A stretch of 64,000 nucleotides of DNA, taken from the NCBI GenBank assembly GCA_938023515.1, contig CALJDR010000022.1, positions 1 to 64,000 of the forward strand, in the 5' to 3' direction. Shown here in pieces: positions 35,676-43,593 of the stretch. The stretch's first letter is position 1; the number at the start of each line of letters is the position of its first letter. The DNA comes from an uncultured Flavobacteriales bacterium (GTDB lineage Bacteria > Bacteroidota > Bacteroidia > Flavobacteriales > UBA1820). Position numbers and translations under genes: made by a program. The notes beneath the pieces were generated by a model. The model was not told the origin of the DNA. It did not search any database and saw only the letters and a list, made by a program, of their open reading frames with translations.

Positions 35676-36968
35676 CTAAAATTCGAGTTCGAATACAGTA
35701 CCTTCGGTGGAAGGTATTATGCGGATATTTCCCTCATGACGACGTAGGATTTGGCGGGAAATGCTTAGTCCGATTCCCGAGCCCCCTTCTTTTGTAGTAA
35801 AGAACGGCACGAATATTTGCTGAGCAGTTTCATCGGGTATTCCGGGGCCGTTATCGGCTATGGTTATCAGAATTTTTCCGGTGCGGCCTTTTTTGGCCGT
35901 GATATCTATTTTTCCACCTGCCGTATTTCCTAAAGCTTCCATCGAGTTTTTGACCAGGTTCATCAATACCTGGGTCAGTAATTTTTCATCCCCATAACCT
36001 GTCAATTGGTCTGGTTCTATATATGTGGTAATGGAAACTTTTTCGCTCGGATTCAATTGAAGGATGCGTTCCAACAGGGAAGAAACGGGGAAAAGAGCCA
36101 TTTGCGGGTCAGGGATGCGGGTGATTTTCCGGTACGAGTCCACGAAAGAAACGAGCGCCTTTCCGGTCGAACTGATCGTTTCCAATCCTTTCCGCAAATC
36201 GGTATCTTCTTCCCTTACCAATCCGGTCAGTGTGTCCGAGAGGGAGGTGATGGGGGTAATGCTGTTCATGATCTCGTGCGTCAGTACCCGGATAAGGCGT
36301 ATCCAGGATTGTATTTCTTTTTCATCGAGTTCTCCTCGTATATCCGATAAGGCCAGGATGCGAAGATCTTTGCCCTTGACCTCTACTTCGGATATAGTGA
36401 CCGAAAGATCGGCGATACCTCTTTCATTGTTTATCTGGCATTGTAGATGGCCGCCTGTGGGAGCGGAAAGAAGCCTGTCGGGGAAATTTTCGTCGAAACT
36501 TTTCAATTGGCGCAGATGCGTTAGCCGTTCTGCGCCGCCGAATAGTTTGAGGGCTGCACTGTTCACCTGATAAACCCTTCCATCGTAATCTGCGATAATT
36601 ACGCCTGTGGATACGCTTTCCAGGATTAGTTCGTAGAATCTTTCCCGTTCGGTTATTTCTGCCTTGGTTTTGGCCATGATATCCTTTATACGGTTTAGTG
36701 CTGCATTGAAGAGCATCTCGCTGGTCGAACCGTTTTGTTCGGAAAATTTGAAATTAAAATCGTCATTTTCCAGCGAATTGAACATAAAGGTCACTTTGTG
36801 CAAGTCTTTCCGGTGCAGCCATATACCGCGTATGGTAAATATAAGGGAGAGAAAAAGGAGTATGATCGCGGTCGTATACCATTCGGCGGCGAGACAAAAT
36901 CCCCCTATCCCTGCATATATTACGGCGGCGAGAATGGAGATGGCCAGATTGTGGGAAGAAATTTTCAC
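35676..36968 (-). CDS. PAS-domain sensor histidine kinase (NtrB-like), partner of the NtrC-type regulator
   Basis: 430 residues from the GTG at 36968, 12 bases after the regulator stop; a frame open back to an ATG at 37064 would overlap that gene by 83 bases. Two membrane helices (about 8-30 and 35-52) are followed by a linker, a PAS domain (about 115-205, LESVSTGVIIADYDGRVYQVN), the phosphorylation site in LTHEIMNSITPI, and an ATPase domain with LVKNSMEAL, DNGPGIP and GGSGIGLSIS. It should phosphorylate the regulator encoded just upstream on the same transcript and so control the divergent efflux operon. With no large periplasmic domain, it probably senses a membrane or cytoplasmic cue. Confidence 0.92.
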   Translation of the reverse strand: MKISSHNLAISILAAVIYAGIGGFCLAAEWYTTAIILLFLSLIFTIRGIWLHRKDLHKVTFMFNSLENDDFNFKFSEQNGSTSEMLFNAALNRIKDIMAKTKAEITERERFYELILESVSTGVIIADYDGRVYQVNSAALKLFGGAERLTHLRQLKSFDENFPDRLLSAPTGGHLQCQINNERGIADLSVTISEVEVKGKDLRILALSDIRGELDEKEIQSWIRLIRVLTHEIMNSITPITSLSDTLTGLVREEDTDLRKGLETISSTGKALVSFVDSYRKITRIPDPQMALFPVSSLLERILQLNPSEKVSITTYIEPDQLTGYGDEKLLTQVLMNLVKNSMEALGNTAGGKIDITAKKGRTGKILITIADNGPGIPDETAQQIFVPFFTTKEGGSGIGLSISRQILRRHEGNIRIIPSTEGTVFELEF

Positions 36969-36981
36969 GATTCGCAGGGGA

Positions 36982-38340
36982 TCAGAGACCGTATTTTTTG
37001 ATCTTGTTGTACAAGGTTTGGCGGCTGACGCCCAGGTGAGAGGCAACCAACGAAAGATTTCCACCGTGGGATTCCATGGCGTTTTTTATCATTTCCCGCT
37101 CCATATCCTCGAGTGTAGCATTGCGTAATACCCCCGCGGGGGCTGGCATTACCGGAGCTAACAACAGGCTTTCAGGTCCTATTTCCGGTTTTTCGGTCAT
37201 GATGACGGCTTTCTCCATCGTGTGTTGCAGTTCCCGGATATTTCCCGGGAATGGATATCCGGCGAGCAGAGAGGCTGCCTTTTCTCCGATAGAGAGCCCT
37301 GGTTTTGCGTATTTTACAGCATATTTATCGGTAAAGATACGGGCCAGGGGCAGGATGTCTTCTTTCCTTTCCCGTAGAGGGGGGATATCTATGTGTATCG
37401 TATTTATGCGGTATAGTAGGTCTTCCCTGAAAAGTCCCTGCGTTACCATTTGCGGGAGGTTTCGGTTGGTGGCGCTGATCAGGCGGATGTCCACATCCTG
37501 GGGCGTATTGCTTCCCACCCGGACGATGCGGCGGCTTTGGAGCGCAGTGAGGAGTTTCCCCTGCAGAAAATAGGAAATATTGCCTATTTCATCCAGGAAA
37601 AGGCTTCCTTTGTCGGCTACTTCAAATTTTCCGGCGCGGTCTGCTTTCGCATCGGTGAAGGCGCCTTTCACATGTCCGAAAAGCTCGCTTTCGAAAAGGG
37701 TTTCGGGTAGGCTCCCCAGGTCGACGGAAACGAAGAGTTCTTCGTTCCTTCGGGAGAGGCGGTGTATCTCACGGGCCAGCATTTCTTTCCCGGTACCGTT
37801 TTCTCCCGTTATCAGGATATTGGCATCGGTCGAAGCTACTTTGCCCACCAGGTTTCGCAGATAGGACATTGGCTGGCTTTCTCCCCAAAACATAGGATTG
37901 GAATCATCAAGTTCTTTCCGGATCTCTTTCAGATGCTTGACCTGACGCTGCTGGTTGCGCAGGTTGTAAGCATTCTGCAATGTGGCTATCAGCCGGTCGT
38001 TTTCCCAAGGTTTGACCACGAAATCCGTCGCCCCATCTTTTATTGCCCGCACAGCCAGATCGATGTCTCCATAGGCAGTAAAAAGCACCACTTGTACGTC
38101 GGGGCGCATTTTTTTTATTTCGGATAGCCAGAAAAGCCCTTCGTTGCCATTGTTTATGCCGGAAGAAAAATTCATGTCCAACAAAACCACGTCGGGATTG
38201 TGTTCCTGCAAGGCTGAATGAATTTGCGTGGGGGAATTTACCAGGACGGTTTTTTCAAAATACTGCTTCAAAAGCAATTCTAAAGCGGTGAGGATAGATC
38301 GATTGTCGTCGACGACTAATATTTTCCCCTGTTTTTTCAT
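36982..38340 (-). CDS. NtrC-family sigma-54-dependent response regulator
   Basis: 452 residues from the ATG at 38340; an ATG at 38367 would add nine residues but lies at the predicted transcription start. The receiver domain has D55 (VVLLDMNF) and the KPW lysine. The AAA+ domain has Walker A GENGTGKE, LDEIGN, and the sigma-54 contact loop as GAFTDA instead of GAFTGA. The C-terminus is a Fis-type helix-turn-helix (NLSLVASHLGVSRQTLYNKIKK). It should bind the tandem repeats in the divergent region and open the sigma-54 promoter of the TolC-HlyD-ABC operon. First gene of the regulator-kinase operon. Confidence 0.96.
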   Translation of the reverse strand: MKKQGKILVVDDNRSILTALELLLKQYFEKTVLVNSPTQIHSALQEHNPDVVLLDMNFSSGINNGNEGLFWLSEIKKMRPDVQVVLFTAYGDIDLAVRAIKDGATDFVVKPWENDRLIATLQNAYNLRNQQRQVKHLKEIRKELDDSNPMFWGESQPMSYLRNLVGKVASTDANILITGENGTGKEMLAREIHRLSRRNEELFVSVDLGSLPETLFESELFGHVKGAFTDAKADRAGKFEVADKGSLFLDEIGNISYFLQGKLLTALQSRRIVRVGSNTPQDVDIRLISATNRNLPQMVTQGLFREDLLYRINTIHIDIPPLRERKEDILPLARIFTDKYAVKYAKPGLSIGEKAASLLAGYPFPGNIRELQHTMEKAVIMTEKPEIGPESLLLAPVMPAPAGVLRNATLEDMEREMIKNAMESHGGNLSLVASHLGVSRQTLYNKIKKYGL

Positions 38341-38364
38341 GCCGTGATGATAAATTATTCCCCT

Positions 38365-38372
38365 CAAAGGTA
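38365..38372 (-). promoter_or_regulatory. -7 box of the regulator-kinase operon
   Basis: TACCTTTG on the minus strand matches TAnnTTTG and lies 25 bases before the regulator ATG. It abuts the first enhancer-like repeat, which would allow autoregulation. Confidence 0.5.
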
Positions 38373-38460
38373 TTCAAAAAATGGACGAAGAAGGATAAAT
38401 GTCTAAAAAATTTACAGAAGTGTCTAAAAAATGGACAGTAATGTGTCTTTGGTTTTGGAT
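38371..38460 (+). promoter_or_regulatory. Tandem 17-base enhancer repeats for the NtrC-type regulator
   Basis: The best copy, TGTCTAAAAAATGGACA (38421-38437), is an imperfect inverted repeat of TGTC and GACA. A second copy at 38400-38416 differs by two bases; more degenerate copies start at 38371 and 38444. Starts are 29, 21 and 23 bases apart, so neighbours lie about two helical turns apart. They stand roughly 35-120 bases upstream of the -24 element, the usual place for NtrC-type activator sites. Confidence 0.65.
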
Positions 38461-38490
38461 TAATTTATTGTAAATCATTTATTTGTGGTT

Positions 38491-38507
38491 TTGGCATGCT
38501 TTTGGCA
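38491..38507 (+). promoter_or_regulatory. Putative sigma-54 promoter of the ABC efflux operon
   Basis: TTGGCATG, four bases, GGCA arrangement with -24 GG (38493-38494) and -12 GC (38505-38506) exactly ten bases apart; one mismatch in each element against TGGCACG-N4-TTGCA. Predicted start near 38518, 33 bases before the first ATG. Confidence 0.65.
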
Positions 38508-38550
38508 CGTTTCAGTATAGAATAAAAACAATTCAAAACAGGAAAAGATT

Positions 38551-39924
38551 ATGCCAGAAAAGATGAAAAGATTGTTATTGCTTTTGTGCGTACTCGGGAT
38601 ATCTTCTGGGGCGGCGGTGGCGCAACAAACGGATGGTCATATCTGGTCGCTCGAAGACTGCATGGCCTATGCGGTAGAGAACAGCACAAAGGTGAAAAAA
38701 CAGGAGTACACAAATGACAGCTACCGCCACATACGCCGTTCGGCCGTGGCGGATATGCTGCCTTCGCTGTCTGCTTCGGCCAGCGGCCAGTTGACTACCG
38801 GACGCGGGATCGACCCGGGCACAAATACGTATTCCACCATATCGAATTTCGGCAATTCGTACGGAGTCTATGCTTCGCTACCGGTCTTTAATGGATTTGC
38901 CCTTATTAATAAGGTTATAGAGACCCGGATGCAGATGCGTTCGGGCCAGTCAGAACTACAACGGATAAAGGACGACATCTGTCTGGGCATTGTAGGGGCT
39001 TATTATGATGCGGTGTATTATCGCCAGGCGATGGGCATTGCGCGGGATAAACTGGAAAGGAGCCGGCAGAACGTATACAAAACAAAAAAAATGGAAGAAC
39101 TGGGCCTGCGAAGCGAAGCGGATGTGGCCCAGATGAATGCGGCGTTGGTAGCGGATAATTTTCTTTTGGTGCAGCAGGAAAATTCTTACGTCCGGGCGAT
39201 GATGTCGCTGAAAGACTATATGAATTTCCCGACGGAAGATTCCTTGGCGATAGATACGTTGATGAGTGAGAAGTTGACGATCCTGGAAGAATCCCCCGAC
39301 CGTATCTATGAAAAAGCTTTGGCTACCAATCCGACCGTACTTCGTTCGACCTATCAGATGGAGGTCCAAAAAGCAAAGTATTCACAGGCAAAAGGGCGCA
39401 TGCTCCCCAGCCTTTCCCTTTCGGGTGGGTACAGTACCAATTATTATACAAACCTTACGGGAGACCGTTCCAAAGTGCGGCCATTCAACACCCAGTTGGA
39501 CCAGAACAAGGGCGGATCCCTGACGCTTTCCCTGTCCATCCCGATATTTTCCGGACTTTCCCGCCGTACTACCCTGGCTACCGCCCGCAACAATATGCGG
39601 ATCGCCGAGCAGGAAAACGAGGAAACCCGGCGGGAATTGCGCAATGCGATCGATAAGGCGGTGCTGGAACGCAATTCGCAGGCAAAGCAATACTATCTGG
39701 CCCGCCAGCAGGTGGAATCGGATGCGCTGGCTTACAAGGCTTTTCAGCGGCGGTATGAAGAAGGGCTGGCCTCTTCGCTGGATGTGCGTACCAGTGCCAA
39801 TACGCTGATGGATTCGCAGCTGAAAGAACTGAGAGCTTATTTGTACTATCTGTTATATAGTTGTACGGTGGATTATTATAACGGGATCCCGTTGATATCT
39901 CCGGAAAAACTGGCTTCACTTTGA
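38551..39924 (+). CDS. TolC-family outer-membrane efflux protein (ABC efflux operon)
   Basis: 457 residues with a signal peptide (MKRLLLLLCVLGISSGAAVAQ from Met5). Two TolC repeats are visible: IWSLEDCMAYAVENSTKVKKQEY at the start, YASLPVFNGFALINK and, in the second half, LSLSIPIFSGLSRRTTLATARNN. It forms the outer-membrane duct for the adaptor and FtsX-type ABC transporter that follow, as in MacAB-TolC systems. First gene of the five-gene operon behind the sigma-54-like promoter. Confidence 0.95.
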   Translation: MPEKMKRLLLLLCVLGISSGAAVAQQTDGHIWSLEDCMAYAVENSTKVKKQEYTNDSYRHIRRSAVADMLPSLSASASGQLTTGRGIDPGTNTYSTISNFGNSYGVYASLPVFNGFALINKVIETRMQMRSGQSELQRIKDDICLGIVGAYYDAVYYRQAMGIARDKLERSRQNVYKTKKMEELGLRSEADVAQMNAALVADNFLLVQQENSYVRAMMSLKDYMNFPTEDSLAIDTLMSEKLTILEESPDRIYEKALATNPTVLRSTYQMEVQKAKYSQAKGRMLPSLSLSGGYSTNYYTNLTGDRSKVRPFNTQLDQNKGGSLTLSLSIPIFSGLSRRTTLATARNNMRIAEQENEETRRELRNAIDKAVLERNSQAKQYYLARQQVESDALAYKAFQRRYEEGLASSLDVRTSANTLMDSQLKELRAYLYYLLYSCTVDYYNGIPLISPEKLASL

Positions 39925-39952
39925 TTGAAAACGAAAAGAAAAAAACGATAAA

Positions 39953-41200
39953 ATGGACAAAGTAATAGAAAAGAAAAAAAGGCTGAATAAAAAACACGTG
40001 CCATATATCCTGGGCGGATTGTTCCTGATTTTAGTGTTGTGGCTGGTTTTTTCAGATCATTCCTCTACGTTGCGTGCAGATAAGAATGCGATCGCCATCG
40101 GCGAAGCGGTATATGGGGATTTCAATGACTATATCCGCATCACAGGGCAGGTGCAACCCATCACTACCGTCCAACTCAGTCCGCTCGAAGACGGAGTGGT
40201 CGATGAAATCCTCATCGAGGAAGGGGCCCGGGTAAAAAAAGGCGATGTGATCATCCGTCTGAGCAATCCGACCCTTACCCTGTCGATCCTCGACGGAGAG
40301 TCGATGTTGGCCGAAAAACAGAATTCGCTGCGCAATACGGAAATGAACATCGAACAGGAGAAACTTTCCATGCAGCAAAACTTGTTGGAGGCAACGTTGG
40401 GCGTGGAGCGTACCCGTCGTAAATACGAGCAAAACGGCGAACTGTATAAGGAAAAACTGATCGCCCGGGAAGAATACCTGCAATCCAAAGAGGATTACGA
40501 ACTGTCCCTGCAGAAGAAGGCTCTGTTGCTCGAACGGAGGGAGAGGGATTCCCTGTATCGGGTAGATCAATTGGCTAAATTGAGGGAGAGCCTGGGCAAT
40601 ATGACCAAAAACATGGAACTCACCCGCCAGCGGATGGAAAACCTGAATGTCAAATCCCCGATAGACGGCGAACTCGGCCTGTTGGATGCTGTACGCGGCC
40701 AGTCGGTGGGCCGGGGCCAGAAGATAGGGCAGATAAACGATTTGTCCGACTATATGGTCCTGGCGATGATAGACGAACATTATATCGACAAAGTGACTAC
40801 GCACCTCGATGCCTCTTTTGAACGGCAGGGCGCCCGGTATCCGTTAGAAACAAGGAAAGTATATCCCGAAGTGCGAGAAAGTAAATTTCGCACGGACTTG
40901 ATATTTTCCGGGGAGCGTCCGGAAAATATACGGTTGGGGCAGACTTATTATATAGACCTGCAATTGGGTGAGTCGTCCCAAGCCGTAATGATTCCCCGAG
41001 GGTCGTTCTACCAGGCAACCGGCGGGAATTGGGTGTATGTGGTTTCTCCCGAAGGAGATAAAGCTTACAAGCGGGCTATAAAAATAGGGAGGCAGAATCC
41101 TCAGTATTACGAGGTGACCGAAGGGCTTTCGGCCGGAGAGAGGGTTATTACGTCTTCATATGATTCTTATGGCGGCAACGAAGTATTGGTGCTGAAATAA
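39953..41200 (+). CDS. HlyD-like periplasmic adaptor (ABC efflux operon)
   Basis: 415 residues. A membrane anchor near 20-40 (YILGGLFLILVLWLVF) is followed by the lipoyl half (VQLSPLEDGVVDEILIEEGARVKKGDVIIRL), a long coiled-coil hairpin (about 115-220, rich in Glu/Lys/Gln) and the second half (NVKSPIDGELGLLDAVRGQSVGRGQKIG) with a C-terminal barrel. It links the FtsX-type permeases to the TolC-like channel. It lies 28 bases after the channel gene. Confidence 0.94.
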   Translation: MDKVIEKKKRLNKKHVPYILGGLFLILVLWLVFSDHSSTLRADKNAIAIGEAVYGDFNDYIRITGQVQPITTVQLSPLEDGVVDEILIEEGARVKKGDVIIRLSNPTLTLSILDGESMLAEKQNSLRNTEMNIEQEKLSMQQNLLEATLGVERTRRKYEQNGELYKEKLIAREEYLQSKEDYELSLQKKALLLERRERDSLYRVDQLAKLRESLGNMTKNMELTRQRMENLNVKSPIDGELGLLDAVRGQSVGRGQKIGQINDLSDYMVLAMIDEHYIDKVTTHLDASFERQGARYPLETRKVYPEVRESKFRTDLIFSGERPENIRLGQTYYIDLQLGESSQAVMIPRGSFYQATGGNWVYVVSPEGDKAYKRAIKIGRQNPQYYEVTEGLSAGERVITSSYDSYGGNEVLVLK

Positions 41201-41219
41201 AACACCTTTTTACCATACT

Positions 41220-43571
41220 ATGAAGCAATTCGTTTATACGGTTCGGTATCTGCTGGCTAATAAAGCGGGTAACTTGGTCAAAATAGTATCCCTTACTTTG
41301 GGCCTGGCGCTGGGATTGGTGATATTTTCCCAGGTGGCTTTCGAGCGGTCCTATGAGAAATTCTATCCGGATGCGGAGCGGATATGCCGGATACGTATGG
41401 AGTACCTGGATCTTCAACAGGGCAAAGCAGGGGAAAAAGAAGGGCCGCAGGATTCTTATGCGGATGGTTATTATATTTTTCACCCGGCGGCACAGGCTTT
41501 GGTGGACAATGTGCCCGAGGTCGAAGCCGGTACGGTGGTGGAAATGACCGGGAAATCCGATCTTTTCCGGCAGGACGGAGCCCGGTTCCCCGGAAACGCG
41601 ATCCTGCGGACCGATTCCTCTTTCTTCAAGTTTTTCCAAATAGAGGTCATCAGCGGCGATCCGGGCAGGGATATGGTACAGAATACGGTCTACCTGTCGC
41701 AGGGATTGGCCCGGCGGGTATTCGGGGCAACGGATCCGGTCGGACAAGTTTTGCATAACAGCAATAAGGAAGCCTATACGGTTGCCGGAGTGTATAAAGA
41801 TTTGCCTCGGAATACCCACTTGGAAGCCGATGCGATCCTCCCGCCCTCCACAGGGGGAAAAGAATGGAAAGGTTACCAGGGATATCATGGCTACGTGCGT
41901 CTGGCACAGGGTGCCGATCCCGAAGAGGTCGCCGGCAAATTCGCTATGGCACTCGATCGTTCGGGCGTGCTGAAAGAGATCCAGGACCGTTCGAAAACGA
42001 AAGTCGTATTTACTCTCGATCCTTTGATAGAAAGCCATATGGCGGTGCCAGGGGTATCGTCCCGGAATATACTGCTGGCGGTACTGGGCTTTTGCCTGCT
42101 TTTGGCTGCGGTGCTGAACTATGTGCTTGTGTCGGTATCTTCGCTTTCTGCACGCAGTCGAACGTTGGCCGTACATAAATGCAATGGAGCCCGCTCGTGG
42201 GATGTCTTCCGGATGTTCATGTACGAGACGGGAATTTTGACCGTGGTTTCATGCCTGCTGGCAATACTGTTGATAGCCGGCGGCCGGCAGTGGATACAAA
42301 CCGTAACGGGGCAGCCCTTATTTGCTCTCTTTTCTTTGGGAAATCTCTGGGTGGCCGCAATCGTCCTGTTGTGTGTATGGTTGGTTGCAGGGGTGATACC
42401 CGGGATCGTTTTCTCATCGGTGGGCGTGATGTCCGCATTCCGCAGCAATGTTTCTTCCGGGCGGATGCGGTGGAAGACGCTGCTGCTTTTCCTCCAATTC
42501 ACGGCGGCTACATTCTTGTTGGCGTTCCTTTTGATCATTATCCGTCAGTACGATTTCATGCTTACCCGGGATATGGGCTACAGGTATGAAAACCTGGTGT
42601 ATATCGAAACTGCGCATATGTCCCGCCAACAGGCGGCTACAATTAAGGAAGAGCTCAAAAAGCTCCCGTGTGTCGAAGGGGTTTCCGTTATCGGGCTTTC
42701 CACGCCGCTGGACTCCGGCCTGGGTTGGGAGTTTTACGACGACTCCGGGGAAAACAGGGTGCTGTGGGCCGATATCGAATATGCCGACGAGGATTATCTG
42801 GATGTGATGGGAATCGAGCTGTTGGCCGGTAAGAATTTCGAGCCGGGGAGCCCTCAAAACCATTTGTTGCTCAATGAATCGGCCGTACGGAAAATCGGAT
42901 GGACAGACAATCCGGTCGGAAAAACCCTTGAAAACTATTACGTGGTGGACGGCGTGGTAAAGGATTTCCAGATAGGTACGCTGCATGCCGGGCAGGGAGC
43001 CCGTCCGGTGGTGATTTCCAGCGCTTTCTGGAGTGGAGTGGGCTATATCATGGTCGAACTGTCGCAAGTGAATGCCGCTGCGATCGAACAGGTACGGGAG
43101 GCAACCAATAAGGTAGTGCCGGATAAAATATTCAATATTGTTTCCTATAAGGAGGAACTGGGAAGCCGTTATCGCCAGGAGCTCCTGTTCCGCGACAGCG
43201 TAGGGGCCGTATCCCTTTTCACGGTATTCATTACGTTGATGGGCCTTATCGGGTATATCGGTTACGAGATGCACCGTCGCCGCAAAGAGATTGCCCTGCG
43301 CAAGATCAACGGGGCGACGTTAAAGGATGTATTGTCCCGGGTTACGATGGGGATAGGGTTTATTTCCTTTTTAGGGGTTTTATTGGGACTTTGTGGGACC
43401 TACTATGCGGCGGGGGTATGGCTCACCCGGTTCGAGTATAGGGCTCCGGTTTCCCCGTGGCTGTTTGTGGCTTGCGGTTTGACTGTATTGGCGGTCATTG
43501 CCGCCACTGTGGTCCTGAAAGCCTGGAAATCGGCAAATGAAAATCCTGTAAAGGCGATTAAATCGGAATAA
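41220..43571 (+). CDS. FtsX/MacB-type ABC transporter permease 1
   Basis: 783 residues. An N-terminal membrane helix (LVKIVSLTLGLALGLVIFSQVAFERSY) leads into a periplasmic MacB-type domain (about 50-275), three helices around 285-390, one around 420-440, a second periplasmic domain (about 450-650), and three C-terminal helices with the FtsX motif RRKEIALRKINGAT. It is thus a double-FtsX permease with about eight helices. Such permeases work by mechanotransmission to the adaptor and do not form a classical pore. Clearly paralogous to the next gene. Confidence 0.94.
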   Translation: MKQFVYTVRYLLANKAGNLVKIVSLTLGLALGLVIFSQVAFERSYEKFYPDAERICRIRMEYLDLQQGKAGEKEGPQDSYADGYYIFHPAAQALVDNVPEVEAGTVVEMTGKSDLFRQDGARFPGNAILRTDSSFFKFFQIEVISGDPGRDMVQNTVYLSQGLARRVFGATDPVGQVLHNSNKEAYTVAGVYKDLPRNTHLEADAILPPSTGGKEWKGYQGYHGYVRLAQGADPEEVAGKFAMALDRSGVLKEIQDRSKTKVVFTLDPLIESHMAVPGVSSRNILLAVLGFCLLLAAVLNYVLVSVSSLSARSRTLAVHKCNGARSWDVFRMFMYETGILTVVSCLLAILLIAGGRQWIQTVTGQPLFALFSLGNLWVAAIVLLCVWLVAGVIPGIVFSSVGVMSAFRSNVSSGRMRWKTLLLFLQFTAATFLLAFLLIIIRQYDFMLTRDMGYRYENLVYIETAHMSRQQAATIKEELKKLPCVEGVSVIGLSTPLDSGLGWEFYDDSGENRVLWADIEYADEDYLDVMGIELLAGKNFEPGSPQNHLLLNESAVRKIGWTDNPVGKTLENYYVVDGVVKDFQIGTLHAGQGARPVVISSAFWSGVGYIMVELSQVNAAAIEQVREATNKVVPDKIFNIVSYKEELGSRYRQELLFRDSVGAVSLFTVFITLMGLIGYIGYEMHRRRKEIALRKINGATLKDVLSRVTMGIGFISFLGVLLGLCGTYYAAGVWLTRFEYRAPVSPWLFVACGLTVLAVIAATVVLKAWKSANENPVKAIKSE

Positions 43572-43593
43572 TACATATTATAATCACTATATC

